Assembly (NCBI GenBank): GCA_029783825.1 | Contig: JAREIK010003118.1 | Span: forward strand, 135,040-199,039 | DNA from: Sapria himalayana | Taxonomy: Eukaryota > Streptophyta > Magnoliopsida > Malpighiales > Rafflesiaceae | Direction of reading: 5' to 3' | DNA length: 64,000 bases | In this document: positions 45,591 through 59,770 of the stretch, in pieces | Numbering within the stretch: position 1 is the first letter of the stretch | Layout: the number at the start of each line of letters is the position of its first letter | Notes under the pieces: generated by a model | What the model was told of the DNA's origin: nothing | Database searches by the model: none | The model's input: only the letters and a program-made list of their open reading frames with translations | Program-made: the position numbers and the translations under genes

Positions 45591-46668
45591 CCATTGTCTT
45601 ACCCATGCTTCATAGATATTGAATGCGTCTTATCTCATTTTTACTCTTACCAAACAAATATTTTTGATAATAATTATATATTGCCCATAAAGAATCAAGT
45701 AGAAGTAGAAAATAAGGATTTAATAATTAAAAAGTTACATTTTGACATGATTTTTAATATAATAGATTAGAAAAGTATGATTTATATAACTAATCTCAAG
45801 TAGTTGAGATAAGTTTTGATCGATGGTGATAATAAAAATATTTACAAAGATAATTAATTTCGATATATTTTTTTCTTAATAATGTTGCAATTAACCTATA
45901 TATATTTTATTTGCTTATAAAATACTAGATTGAAATTTGTATCTAGTTGCATGATGTTCTTATAGAAAAATAATAGGTTTTGAAATAAGAAAACTAACCT
46001 CTCAAACCAAGTATTCAGCCTAAAGAAACAGAAACTTATAATTTATAATAGTTATAACTAAGTATTTTGGCTCTAAATAAATCTTGAAATAATTATTTGT
46101 CACTTATATTTTTTAGGAGATAATGTCATTTTGTGAAGAATTATAATAACTTGTAATAAATATTATTTGTGTAAGTTGATATCTATTTAGAATTTGATAA
46201 TCTTATTTTTTATGGAAGGATTTTCAGGGCAAATCAATATGCACCCAAACAGCTTCTTTGCTCACCAAAATGAAGTTCTGGTAGTGGACCATGTCGTTGT
46301 CTCTAGTATGATGTCTCTAGTATGAGGTCTCAAGAGTCAATAGATAAATAACATTCATATGTTAACTATTTAGGTAAATCTAAGAAATAAGTTATTATCA
46401 TATTGATTACATACAATATATCTTATATAATAAATATTAGATATTTAAATTTTTTAATAATAATTATATATCTCTCAGAGTCAAATAGTAATACTTTTTC
46501 TATAATAATTAAAATATTAATATTTTGTTAAATAAATATTACAGATTGTGTATTATCTATTAGTTTAAATCATAAACAAAATATTCATCATATATTTTTA
46601 TTTACAAAAACACATTTGTTATTTCTATGCAATCTCAATCTTAAAAATCATATTCATGTTTCTCAACG
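45591..46668. other. Right-arm-only DNA, no gene
   Basis: AT-rich. Probably 5' flank or leader of hAT relic 2, because it lies upstream of it on the minus strand. Absent from the left arm together with the N-terminal half of that relic. Confidence 0.5.
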
Positions 46669-46979
46669 TTTTTTTGTTGAAACTACTTATAAATTATTTT
46701 AAGAATATTTGGACTGATAACCACAAATGTTATGGTATTTATAAAAATAACTCATTTGTTTATATTTTTTTTAAAAAAAAATTTTCTTGGATAATTTATC
46801 AATCTTAATACTAATTAAGTTCTTTATTAATGAAATTTGATTATTATAAAAGAAGAGTTATTTTTGCAAAAAAAAAAAATTAAGAGGATGTTTTTGTAAA
46901 AATAATATTCATTTCTTGATGAAGAGTTATCTTTTTAAAATTAAGTTTTAAAAATATTATCTTTCTAGTTACCCAATAT

Positions 46980-48700
46980 TTTATGGGTTGAATGATTCAA
47001 CTTATCATATTAAATAATGATATCAATATAAATCATTAAAAAAATAATTCTATCATAAGAACTTTTCTAGTAAAAAAAAGGACGAGTCTGAAATAATTAT
47101 ATATAAATTAAAAAACTAAACTAGTCGTGATTGTGATACATGTGATATATGAGCATGTCTCACTTATGAAATTAAATATTCTTAAATTTCTTTGACCTAG
47201 CTGTGATTGTGGTAATAATTAATGGATTTCAAATCATAAATGAATATTTAAAATTTATATGCAAGTAGTAAGTATCTTAATGGCAATAATTAATAAATTT
47301 CGGTAATATAGTGGAGTTGTCCATGATTTCAGATATTTGGCCTAGTCGTGATTGTGTGTTATTCGTATGTCTTACTGTTAACAAAGTAGATTTATAATTG
47401 AAACTTAATAAAAAAATTTTAGGATTTCTTGATATCTTTCATTTTCATAATGACATGCTATATATTTAGAGAATATATAGCATTTTTAGAGAATATGATA
47501 TTGATATGTTATTCATATGGTATTTAGAGAATATTTAGAGAATATTATCTAAATATTTTATAAAATAAATATTAATATGTTTATTAGAATCATTAAAAAT
47601 AAATTATTATATGAGATTTTTCATATTAACTATATGTGTCATATAATTAATCTAATAGTATCGTCGAGAATAAAAATTGTTTCTCTTGTATTAAAAAAAA
47701 TAAGAAATTTATTAAAATATATTAAGATGTCTAGTAGACAACAAGAGTTTAGTGATTTCTATTTTTTAGTGAGCCTAAATAAATATTAAATGGTTGTAAG
47801 ATATCATTAGAATTATACCAACTTGATAATAGATGTCATGTATTGGTTATCAATATGTGATATCCAACTATATTAATAGTAATAGTGATAAATTTATTAT
47901 TAATAATTCATACTGTGATATATGAAATTCTTTTATGAAAATTTTGAAAATTTTATATGACACAACAAATATGTGTTTGTTTTTGAATATTTCTACTACT
48001 TGCATTGTGCTTAAGGGCTTATACAATAATAGTAGTATGTTTATCAATTATAGAGGTCATCATGTATTTAGTGTCATTATTGTCAGATGAAAATTAAGTA
48101 TTTAAAATATTAGTTCTCTAGTCTACCTATTTATTGTTTGGTTGTGTGTATGCATCTTAGGGTAAGGTAGAAGGGATATAAAATACTTTGACATACATAT
48201 TCACATGAATGAATCAAGAACACCAACCTGAGTATTTAATACATGAAAAGGTAACTATTTTATTTATATATTATCATAATAGGTATGATAGTTATTGTCA
48301 TGTTCTGAGGACAGACATGAAGATGATAATTTCTTTATTCAAATAGCTAGGGGTAAATGACGGGGTGATCCGTTGAATATGAGCTACTTATTTTGATATT
48401 TAGATATCAATTACCATTATATCATATAACATGATGATAATAAGAATATGAATATTTTTCTTTATTGGAAATTATATGAATTTATCTATCTCGTGTTATC
48501 CAAGATGACACTTGATGTCTTTCTCATCTGTCTAACTTAACATCAAAGTTTATTTTTTCAATGATAATTAATATTATTTCAGATAAGAGATTGAGACCGT
48601 GACTAAATATCGTAGAGATACCTAAATGCATAAAGGATTGAAGATTCATGGTTGGTCATTCATGATAAGGTGCAAGAGTGACTGAAAGATGATGATTTAT
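46980..48700 (+). pseudogene. hAT transposase relic 1 (right arm)
   Basis: Plus-strand relic of the same family as 50,239-51,711. The clearest part is 47,577-47,789: MFIRIIKNKLLYEIFHINY, MCHIINLIVSSRIKIV and IRNLLKYIKMSSRQQEF, matching MFVRNIRYEPLGEIFRI, CMCHVINLIVQAEMKM and IRNALKYIHTHRRQ in the neighbour. Upstream (about 47,320) is a degraded TSDIW region. Downstream (about 48,500-48,660) ISDKRLRP...CIKDWRFM resembles the dimerization end. Mirrored at 37,800-39,400. 48,700-49,189 is non-coding and also mirrored. Confidence 0.78.
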
Positions 48701-49189
48701 GAGATATGAAAATTGAGGATATTAATATCATCACTAGATACTTTCAGGCATATACATGATCATTATGAGAATGCTATACTTTTTTATATGATTCGTGGTT
48801 GAGCATTCATGATTGTTGACTTGTGTAATTTTAATTATTTTTTTATACGATACTATATTATTATTAATTTTTTTTATATTTGTGTCGATTATGTTTTTAT
48901 TCATTTATGGTCTTATGAGTTATGTCTCATCATATGTTAAATATGTGCATGTATGTTGTATTAAATTCTATTTTTTATAATGAAATAAAAATATGGAATT
49001 AATTTTTTCTTTATTAAACAATTTTATTTTTTATTTGATACGAATCATAATTTTTTTAATTATTTATTTCATTTAAATTAATTTAAATGTAATATTTTAA
49101 ATAAATAATAAAATAAAAGATTTAAATTTCAATATAGTTTAATTGGATGTTTGCCCAAAAATTGGCATGGCTCAGCATGACCTTGCATT

Positions 49190-50238
49190 TATAGGTGTCA
49201 ACCGGGCCGGTCTGGCCCGGCCGCCACGATACACGGATGATTAAGCCATACCCGGGCCTGCCTAGCAAGGGAATTTTTGGTGCCCGGGCCCGTGCTGTGC
49301 CGAGGCCAACCAGGCCTCGTGCCGTGTCTGACCCGGCATGGTTTTGTGGCTCGTGGTGTGGTTCCCTAGCACGAGACATGTCCTGCACCCTACCCCCACT
49401 TCATCGCCAGCCACTAATGTCCATACTATACGGATAGGGAAAATGCTTGGGCGCGGGTCCGATTCCACTCCGACCCGACCCGCGGTCTAGCTCGACCTGA
49501 ATCCCCCCCACTCCCAACGAATTTAAAAAAAATTAAAATTTGAATATCAGCCGTTGGATTGCGCCTCCAACGACTAGAGGGTAGAATCCGATGAGCCTCA
49601 TGATTTTGACCCCTAAAATGCAATAAAAAATAAAATAAGAAACAAAAAAATAACTTAAAAAAAATTTCCCTTTAATCTATAAAATATTTTCTCACCTTTT
49701 TAAAAAATTTATGTTTTTCATAAATATTTATTCTCACACTCGCAAAATTCTATCAAAGTTATTGCTCTTCTCTCTCTCGGAACTTCGGGATTTCGTCATT
49801 TAGCTCGGCTTTTCGAGACTCTCAACTCAAATTTGGAAGTTTGAATTAGACCGTGTTGCATAGTGCACGTGATCTCCCTAACTACTTTATGAATATTTTA
49901 ATTTTTGTTTAGTAATGAACTATAATTTTTAACAAAAAAAAATAATATTTAAAAAAATTAAGTTTTTTTGTTTACTTTTCTCTATCTCTCTCTTATCTCT
50001 CTCTCTAATCCAAAAACCTAAAATCTATCATCTAGGCTCTACCTCCTATTTAATAAAAATCCAAAAAAATAACTAATACTAGTAAAACATATTTAAATTT
50101 AGAAAATAAAAATCTTACACAAAGGTCTGATGCTACTGAAACTTTGATTTTTCCAGTCGTCTTAATCCAAACATCTAAAAAAAACTAGGACTTCTGTAGT
50201 TTGGACTGATTTTAATATAATAAAACAAAAAAATATTA
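49190..50238 (+). mobile_element. hAT element 5' end and leader (element of the 50.2-51.7 kb transposase)
   Basis: Begins TATAGGTGTCAACCGGGCC at 49,190, followed by a GC-rich leader and CCAACG/CGTTGG dyads near 49,515-49,575, then a CT-rich stretch (49,760-49,785 and 49,980-50,010) before the transposase. 49,190-49,603 belongs to the right arm of the palindrome; 49,604-50,238 is outside it. Assignment to the following transposase rests on order and orientation. No 3' terminal repeat was found. Confidence 0.65.
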
Positions 50239-51711
50239 GTGGTGAGAAAAGAAATGACCCTGTGCAAATATTGTATGAGAAATTTAACTTGTAAAAGTTC
50301 GTTAGGGACTGGGAACCATAAGATGCATGGCGAATTATGCACCAAAAAATATGGTGTATTAGATCCTAGGCAAACCCAACTTAGCAATGCATTTTTTGAG
50401 ATTGGATCGAGTTCAGTCTCAAGGTTTACTCCATTCATATACCACAGCGAGTTGGGTAGGGAATGCATGACCAAACTTATCACATTGATGGGTTTTTCAA
50501 TCAGATTTTCGAAAGATCCAAGGGTAGTGCGCATCATGCAGACATATTTTCAGCCTGCTTATCATAGTTTTCATGGGTCCACATCTAGGAATGACATACT
50601 AAAATTTTATAAGTTAGAAAAATAAATAATAATTAATGAATTTATGGCATATAATGGAGTGTTGTCCGTGACGTCCGATATCTAGACAAGTCACAATGAA
50701 TCATCTTATGCATGTCTCACTGGTTACTATGTAGATTCTAACTGGATAATGAATAAAAAAAATTTAGGATTCTCTGAGACTCTCCATCCTCATTATGGCC
50801 CGACCATTTTTGAGTATATGTTGAAAATCTTTAGAGAATATAAAATTCAAAATAAAATTTTTAGTATCACATTCGATAACTCATCTAATAATGGAGTAGC
50901 GATTAACATGTTTGTTAGGAATATTAGATATGAACCATTAGGAGAGATCTTTCGTATCATATGCATGTGTCACGTGATTAATCTGATTGTACAAGCAGAA
51001 ATGAAGATGTGTTCCCCCACGTTGGATAATATACGTAATGCACTAAAATATATTCACACTCATCGCAGACAATAAGAGTTTGGTAGTATTTGTCTGTCTG
51101 TGAATTTTAAAAAGAATAAATTTCAATTGGATGTGAGACACCGTTGGAATTACACGTAATTGATGTTGGAGTCATGTGTTAGATACAAATACGTGATATC
51201 CGACTACGTCAATAATAAGAGTGATGAACTTATTATTGACGACACTGACTATGTTACAAAAATTTCATATATGAAATTCTTGAAGATTTTTTATGACACG
51301 ACGAACATATGTTCGTCAGTTTATACTCTCACGACTTGCATTGTACTCAGGTGCATATGCAACATTACTAGCATATTTTGGAAGTATCGAGCTGACCCGA
51401 CACTTAGCCATATGATTGCACAGATGGAAACCAAGTACTTAACGTACTGGTCTACCGTTCAATCTCTTTACTGTCTCGCTGCATGCATGGATCCTATTTA
51501 TTTAGGTGGAAGGGGTACATAACACCCAGACTTACATTTCCTCGTGCATGAACCTGGAAGACCCACCTAAAGGATTATTAACGAGAAGTTTACTGACATG
51601 TTCACATACTATGATATTATGTATGGTGGTAGTAGTAGTGAGACTGTGATTATGGTCATGAATAAATTCTTAGATATGATAATTTTTTCATTCAGTTAGC
51701 GAGGGGGAACT
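50239..51711 (+). pseudogene. hAT transposase relic 3, best-preserved reading frames
   Basis: Transposase of the plant BED-finger hAT type, broken by few stops. 50,239-50,625: BED zinc finger (CKYC...GNHKMHGELC) and GFSIRFSKDPRVVRIMQTYF, SRNDILKFYKLEK. A gap with in-frame stop, then LSVTSDI-stop-TSHNESS (TGG to TAG at 50,683-50,685), YACLTGYYVDSNWIMNKKNL, ITFDNSSNNGVAINMFV, CMCHVINLIVQAEMKM, ending TAA after THRRQ at 51,075. Then LDVRHRWNYT, a stop, LMLES...YKYV, and MIAQMETKYLTYW, ACMDPIY to 51,522. The dimerization domain is missing or lost past 51,711. It is related to relic 1. Inactive because of at least three stops. Confidence 0.9.
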
Positions 51712-52654
51712 AGCCATGTATTGTAAAGTGGGGATGACTTCTCATATTGTAATATAGATATAGCATTGTGTGGAGGCCACAATATTAGAAATGGTCTTTC
51801 ATGTGTTGGTTGTGGCTATGGCACTATGAACTAGCCATGACATCCATGTAACCCTTCATATCTATTAAGTGTCCACCACATTGTGAGTGGTCACAATACT
51901 TACCTTTTCTTCTCTTGCATAACACTCATGGAACTATTAGGATGTCATAACATTGGCACTTAGCTTGCATGTATGTGTCCTGGCTCTACCATCCTTTGAG
52001 GATAAGAGTCATGGCCTTGGAAATAACTATATTAGGTTAATATCCTATCTAACATTTAGTATGCTAAAAGTTACATCTTTTAATAATTATCATAGATTTT
52101 CCAAGGGTAGTCGTGGCTCTATAATTTTTTATTACTCAAAAGTCATAGTTTTGTAAAACCTATCATGACTCTGACTTGAGTCTACTAAGTCATATAAAGA
52201 TAAAGTCGTAATGTTGAGAAATTGGTCATAACCTTTAGTACCAATGGTGTACTTATTTGGTGTGATAAAGAATTAATATAATAGCTATTTAAATTTTCTA
52301 AGCTAAGTATGGTTGCGACTCCATGATAACATCACACCCATTGAGAATGTGTCATATAGTGGAAAGATTATGCTAATAATTTGGTAGGGTCATGGAATAC
52401 AAGAATTGAATCCAACCAATTAAGTAGAATTTTGGCCAAGAATATAAATTGAAACTATAAGAGACATATTGATAAACCTTATCTGCTAAACACCTCCAAA
52501 AACTCACTAATACTAAAATTCTTCAAAACATCAAAAATTGTGAAATAAATAAACTATTTTCTCTATTTTCATATATACAACATTTTTTTAAGTTTTTTCA
52601 CCCTCCCCTCAATCTCCTCCTTACCAACCCCAAGGTAAATAAATGACTTTTCTA
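51712..52654. repeat. Dispersed repeat related to the unit spacers, no gene
   Basis: Contains many CATGAC/GTCATG-type words. The part from about 52,170 to 52,560 aligns loosely with the spacer repeat of unit B (35,150-36,480) in the same orientation: reduced forms of GTCAT...CCAA...TTTTGGCCAAGAATA and GACTCCATGATAACAT. The frame at 51,953-52,156 has no family. Confidence 0.5.
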
Positions 52655-55600
52655 TAACATGTTGTAAATCATTCACTTATAACTCATTATAAATGATTGT
52701 CTTTTAACTTGTTATAAATGACTCGCATATGACTCATTATAAAATACTCTATTTAACTCACCATAAATGACTTCCTATAGCTCAGTATAAATGACTCTCT
52801 TATAAATTATTATCTTATTACTCATTTTAAACAACTATGTTAAAATGCATTATAAATGACTCACTTGTAGCTCATTATAAATGAGTATCTCCTTCTAGCT
52901 AGTTAATAAATGAGTGTATTATAACTCATTTTAAACAAATATTTTATAATTCATTATAAATGAGTGTCTTATAAATGTTTCTAAATGAGTTGCTTACAAC
53001 TCATAATGAGTTGCTTACACTCTAATGAGTTGCTTACAACTCATTATAAATGAGTCTCTTATAACTTATTATAAATGAGTGTCTTACAAATCAATATAAA
53101 TGTGTGTCTTCTAACACATTATATATGACTATCTTATAACTTGTTGTATATGAATATCATATAACTCATTATAGACTATTATCTTATCACTCAATATATA
53201 CGACTATCTTATAACTCTTTATAATTGAGTATCATAGAACTCATTATAAGTGAGTGTCATAAATTATTTTAATTGTCTAATAAATGATTAGAGTGTCCAA
53301 TAACTCATTTTACATGAATATGTAATAGGTCATTATACATGAGTGTCATATAACTCATTATAAATAAGTGTCTTATAACTAGTTTTAAGTGAGTTTGTTA
53401 TAACTCATTATAAACAAGTCTCTTATAACTCATTATAAAAAAGTGCATTACAACTCATTATAAAAGAGTACATTACAACTCATTAAAAGAGAGTGTATTA
53501 TAACTTATTATAAATGAGAATCTATAAACTCATTATAAAATAGTATCTTATAACATATCATAAATGAGTGTCCAATATGTCATTATAAATGTGCATCATA
53601 TATATCAATTAAAATGAGTGTCTTATATTAACTCATTATAAATGAGTATCATATAAACTCCTTATCAAAGAATGTCTTAACAACTCATTATGAGAGAGTG
53701 TCTTTTCAAGTCATAATAAATGATTGTATTATCAACTTTTTATAAATGTGTAACTTACCAAATCATTATAAATGAGTGTTTTATCAACTCATTACAAAAT
53801 GAGTGTATTACCAACTCATTATAAATTAGTATCTTATCAACTCCTAATAAATGTGTGTTTTATCAACGTAGTATAAATGAGCGTCTTGACAACTCATATT
53901 TTATCAACTTGTTATAAAAGAAACAGATATCAACTTGTTATAAAAGAAACAGATATCAACTTGTTACAAATGAGTTTCTTCTCAACACATTTTAAATGAG
54001 TTTCTTATCAACTCATAATGAGAGAGTGTCTTATCAACTCATTATAAATTACTATCTAACCAACGTTGTTATAAATTAGTGTATTACAACTTTTTATTAA
54101 TAATTTTCGTATTACTCACTATAAATGAGCATCGTATTACTCATTATAAATGAGTATCTTATTACTTATTATAAATAAGTATTTATTAAAACATGATAAA
54201 GAGTATATTGTCAACTTGTTATAAATGGGTGTCTTATTAACTCATTATAAATAAATATCTTATCAAATCATTATGAATGAATATCCTATGAACTCATTAC
54301 AAATGAGTGTCTTATCAACTCATTATAAATGAGCGCCTTGCTAACTCATTATAAATGAGTGTCTTATAACTAATTTTATATAATCATCTTAGAATAATAC
54401 GTATCTTTTCACCTCATTATAAACAAATGTCTTATTAACTCCTTATAAATGTTTTTTTTAACTTCTCATAAATGAGTATCAATTAACTCATTATAAATGA
54501 GTATCATATCAATTTATTATAAAGGAGTATATATTTTTTTCTCATGTATTATTATGAGAAAAAAAATAAGTAATTAAAATGAATGACTTATCAACTTATT
54601 AATAAGATATTCTCTCATAAATAAGTGTATTTTCATCTCATTATAAAAAAATATCTTATCAACTCATTATAAATGAGTATCTTATCAACTCTCTATAAAT
54701 GAGTATCTTATCAACTCTCTATAAATGAGTATCTTATCAACTCTCTATAAATGAGTATCTTATCAACTCTCTATAAATGAGTATCTTATCAACTCTCTAT
54801 AAATGAGTATCTTATCAACTCTCTATAAATGAGTATCTTATCAACTCTCTATAAATGAGTATCTTATCAACTCTCTATAAATGAAGTATCTTATCAACTC
54901 TCTATAAATGAGTATCTTATCAACTCTCTATAAATGAGTATCTTATCAACTCTCTATAAATGAGTATCTTATCAACTCTCTATAAATGAGTATCTTATCA
55001 ACTCTCTATAATTGAGTATCTTATCAACTCTCTATAAATGAGTATCTTATCAACATATTATGAAATAATATCTCATCAACATTTTATAAATGATTGTATT
55101 ATAAACTCCTTATAAATGTTTATCCTATCAACTCGTTATAAATGAGAAAAAATTATCGACTCAATATGAGAGACTACCTTTTCAACTCATTAAAAATATT
55201 TGTCTTATCAACTTATTATAAATATTTATCTTATTAAGTCATTATAATTGAGCGTGTTATCAACACTTTATAAATGAATATCAAATCAACTAATTATTAA
55301 TGAATATCTTATCATCTCATTGTAATATTGTGTCTTATTAACTTATTATAATGAGTGTATTATTAACTCATTATAAATGAGGGTCTTATCAACTCATTAT
55401 AAATGAGTATCTAATCAACTCATTATAAATAAGTGTTTTATCAACTCATTATAAATTAATTATTATTCAAATCTTTATAAATGAGTATCTTATCAATACA
55501 TATAAAATGAAATATCTTAAAACTCATAAACAAGTATATTAATAGCTTGTTATATATAATTGTCTTATCAACCCATTATAAATGAGTGTCTTAGCAACTC

Positions 55601-55968
55601 GATATAAATGACAATATTATCAACTTGTTATAAATGATAGTATTATCAACTCAATATATTGAGTGTCTTTACAAATCTTTATATACTACTATCTTATCAA
55701 CTAGTTATAAATGAGTGTCTTATAAAACTCATAATAGAATGAGTATCTTATTAACTTAATATAAAAATATGTTTTATCAATTCTAATAAATGAGTATCAT
55801 ATCTAATCATTATAAAAATTATCTTATTAACTCATTACAATTGAGTGTATTATCAATTAGTTATAAAAGAATACCTTATCAATTAGTTATAAATGAGTCT
55901 ATTTTCAACTCGTTATAAATGAATATCTTATCAACTTATTATGATAGAGTATCTTATCAAAACTTATG
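52655..55968 (+). repeat. Palindromic 26-bp minisatellite of unit C
   Basis: Degenerate ACTCATTATAAATGAGT units. Up to about 53,640 the link between palindromes is often CTTATA (period near 25), after that CTTATCA (period near 26) as in A from 8,244. The homogeneous block at 54,660-55,046 is listed separately. Confidence 0.9.
54660..55046. repeat. Homogeneous 26-bp tandem block (about 15 units)
   Basis: CTCTCTATAAATGAGTAT plus CTTATCAA repeated with almost no change. One unit near 54,885 has an extra A and one near 55,010 has AATTGAG. It is the mirror counterpart of 32,911-33,300 in B. Confidence 0.93.
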
Positions 55969-57099
55969 ACCGTTGGAATACAATAGCTTTCTCTTTTCAT
56001 CTATTTAACACAAAGATGCGGCTCTATGAATGAACCATTACTTTAGTCATTTTCTTTCTTTAGATTGTTGCATCACTAGAAATAATTGAGGTTGTATATT
56101 TAGTCTCTATAATACAAAGCCATAGTATTAGATATAAACCATGATTTTGGTGGCTCTTCTATTAGAATATTATGGTGCTTGTAATGATTCACGACTTTGA
56201 TTATTTAACCAAGGTAGAAAGTCACGACTCTAGAAATAGCCATGATTTGAGTAAATACCCTTTGAAACTTACTCTAGCTAAAAGTCACCGTGCTAGAGAA
56301 TTTTCATGAATAATCATTAAAATATCTAGTTTTATTTGCTATCTAACATGCCAAACTAACTCTCATACTTAAGTAATGTCTCATCCCCAAGCAATTATGT
56401 ATTTATATAAAATGCTACTTTCCATCCATCACACATAAATATTTGCTATGATTAAGTTTTGGAATCATAGTATATCTAAATAGTAGGGTTAATTCTTCTT
56501 GTGGATATGTTAGCGAGTCATGATAGGGTTTGATTTCCATGACTAAATTTGTGTGTGTAAAATGATCTATGTGAGTTGTTATATATATTTCATCACATTA
56601 TACATAAATTATTCTTTGGTTGCACTCCAATTAGTTCTGCATTTAATTACCATAACTAAACTATCAATAAGTTATTATTTATATTACTGATTTCGGTTGT
56701 TTAGACTAACTTCATCATAAAATATCTCATTTTCTATTTTTTCCCAAACTTTCTCTTAGTGTTGAATCATTTTCCATTACTTTTTTTGAGGATTCCTTTT
56801 TTTCTTTGTATTTGCTGGATGTCAAGGATTTTTGGATTTTCATGACATCATCATCATTTGATTCCATGAATTTAAGTTCGCCACAACTTTTTGTTGGATT
56901 GTACTTTGAGCTTTTTCTATCTAGATCTTCAAAGTCATTATGTTGGGGTTTGTCATGATTTCTTTCTTTTTCTTTTGTATCTCCAAAGGTGTAGTGCTAG
57001 TCAAAGTTGAAACTTCATTAATGTCTCCATTTCTTTTTCTAGTTCATTCATCTCTTCTTAAATTATTATTGAAGTCGTATAATGCTTCACCTTTTACCA
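55969..57099. other. Unit C DNA between satellite and gypsy relic, no gene
   Basis: Follows A from 12,625 through 14,599 without the hAT insertion. The uninterrupted target GATTCACG is at 56,186-56,193. Confidence 0.6.
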
Positions 57100-59410
57100 A
57101 TTTGCTTTTAATTACTCTCTATATCTTGATTTCGCCATGACTGCCCCATGAGGAGTTACAATAATAATTAAAAAGAGTCTATACCACCCAGACTTCAACT
57201 TCCCTGAGAATAACTTAAGCCAAGAGTTTAAAACTAATACCTTCTCCCCCATTTTAAAATATCTCCTTTGTAGATTCTTATCTTGTCATCTTTTTATTTT
57301 ATATTTATAAATCCATAAATTATTATAAGCTTCATTTCTTAATTCATCCAGTCCACTTACTAGCAGAATTCTCCTTTCTTTTGCATCCTTCATACCATTG
57401 TTTAATTTCTTAATGTTCAACCATGCTTGATGTTCGAATTCTACCACCAAATAACATGTTTTACCAAAAAGAAGTCTATAAGTAAACTTCTCTAGTGTAG
57501 TTTTAAATGTTATTATATAAACTTATAAGGTTTTATCTAATCATTAAGACCAATATTTTCTAGATGAGTTGATCATTTTTGAATATCATTTTGGTCTCTC
57601 TATTAGATATTTTTGCTTACCCATTCATTTGCAGATGATTATTCAAAATTTAAATTATCAAATATTTTTATATATTTTGACAATATTGGATAATGCATAG
57701 ATATACAAAATAAGATTTTTTTTGATCACTTTTATGACTTTGGAGTTTTGGTAGATTTTGATGAATAGTCATGAAATCGATAGATTTTTGGAGGTTTTTG
57801 GCTGAATGATAGAGTATGATGTCTTATTTAGTTTTGGTATTTATTTTTGGCGGAAACTCTATCTAGCTGTTCATGACAATATTTTTGGGGAGTCCTCCAT
57901 TCTTCTTCTTCCCCCATGTAACAAGCAAAGGTCACAGTTTAGCTACTAAACTCTAGGAAAGTTTTTTTCACTCCCTGGAGACTCTATAAGTTAACAAGGG
58001 ACACAAGACTTAATATTAATTTCTAGAGTTGGGGGGCATGACTCTCAAATCCTCCACTCTCTAGGATAGATTCAAGAATTTCTATCAAAATAGTATATGA
58101 TCTAGGGTTTATATAATTTAGTTTATCTGATGTAACATTGATTTTATGTTAATGGTTGTGTTTTTGATTTATTTTACATTATGGATATTGGTGGATAGGT
58201 AATTAAATAGAAAGTGAACTAAAATTTTAACTATTAGTATGTTTGCATGAGATTATCATGAAAGACAGTAATAGATAAACAATGAGGCTCGCTGATGCAT
58301 ATGTAAGGAATGAAGTGGCATTCCTTCCAATTGTGATGTGCGAGATTCATTAAAACCTAAGATTTGGGTATACTAATCATTAATACTAAGACACTTATGA
58401 AGTCAATTGTATAAATAATTTTACAATCAATTCATTATACACATCTTAAAAGAAATAATTCTTGATTAAGATGGATATTATATAGAATACTCTATTAACG
58501 GTTACATCCCTTGAGGATTTCGTCTTTAGTGTAGAGTTGCATTATCATTGATAAGGACAATGATAAGCAATCCTTTAGAAACGTTCATGTATATTATAAC
58601 TCATAATGTAGTGATAACTTTTATGAGTTATTTTCACTCGAATGATTCCCACTAGTGAAACTTTAGGGAACCATATGTTAATTATATAAGTATGATACTT
58701 ACAAAGCCGAAAGTATAAAAAATTATAAATCATGTTGATTCTTGATCATTATGATAGCTGAGGCTAAAAAATAAGAATATACATATGAATCAACTATTAA
58801 AAGCAGCTAATGAACTACCTAAAAAGTATGAGATTTTAAATAACTATCGAGTAGACCTATTTTGTTATCTCAGTGGTGACATACTTAGGGAATAATTTTT
58901 GCATTTATACATCATAGCATGTCTAACTTGGTGAAAATATTTTAGTATAAGAAACCCACAACAATTTTTGCATCACTCTACTATTTCTTTCACTCATTTG
59001 ATACATAATCTACTAGTAATAGGATGTACTCTTTCCCAAAAGATGCAAGAAAAGAACCTATGAAATCAATTCTACATTTTAAAAAAATATGCACTTCTAG
59101 AATAAATTAAAGTGTCATTTCATATTTGCTATATATATTACTCAATCTCTTGCATCTATCGTGCCATCGTATTATGTATTGATAAATTTAAAAAAATGAA
59201 ACCTAATAAAAACTAGATTGTAATACCTTCCTAGTATTTTTGTTACTGTCATAATGCCTTCTAAGTGATTTTGTTACCCCTAAAAATACCTTCTATACAA
59301 TAATAAGTGACATTTGAGGATGATCATTGTTTGTTGATTTTCGGACATGCATCTTCTTTTTATTTGATCGATACATCCTCTAAATAATAATGGATCATTC
59401 CATAGATTAT
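57100..59410 (-). pseudogene. Ty3-gypsy integrase relic, copy C
   Basis: Minus-strand counterpart of B 25,236-27,560 with the same internal 1.25-kb non-integrase stretch (about 57,660-58,930). It keeps the NGxAxxSNRE region near 57,590-57,630 that A has lost. The integrase C-terminus is at about 57,180-57,480 and the zinc region near 59,230-59,400. Full of stops. Confidence 0.7.
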
Positions 59411-59429
59411 AACTCAAATCATACAAGAA

Positions 59430-59770
59430 TAATGAGAATCTTAAAACTTGTTATAAATACAAGTATTGTAACTCATTATATATAATTATCTTATAATTCA
59501 TTATAAATGAATCTCACATAACTTATTATAAATGAGTGTCTTATTGCTAATTAGAAATGAATATCTAATAACTCATTATAAGAGAATGTCTTTTTACACA
59601 TTATAAATGATTATATTATAACTCATTTTAAATGTATACATTATTACTCATTAAAAACATGTGTCATATAACTCATTATGAATGAGTCTCTCATAACTCG
59701 GTATAAATGAATGTCGTATAATACTTTTTTTTAAGTGTCTTATAATGCATTATAAACAAGAGGCTTTTTA
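59430..59770. repeat. Short satellite block next to the gypsy relic, copy C
   Basis: Same position and type as 16,855-17,165 and 24,895-25,235. Confidence 0.8.

Larger units (their letters stand above)
36843..49603. repeat. Second large palindrome with hAT arms
   Basis: 36,843-39,785 matches 46,669-49,603 in reverse, and 39,786-40,945 matches 43,037-44,215 in reverse. The right arm has an extra 2.45 kb (44,216-46,668). The loop (40,946-43,036) is a LINE relic with a nested hAT insertion. The arms carry mirrored relics of two hAT transposases. Outside it the inverted units B and C extend the symmetry further. Confidence 0.88.

Noticed and set aside
50175..50537. Minus-strand frame of 120 residues.
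   Set aside because: Antisense shadow of the BED-finger part of hAT relic 3.
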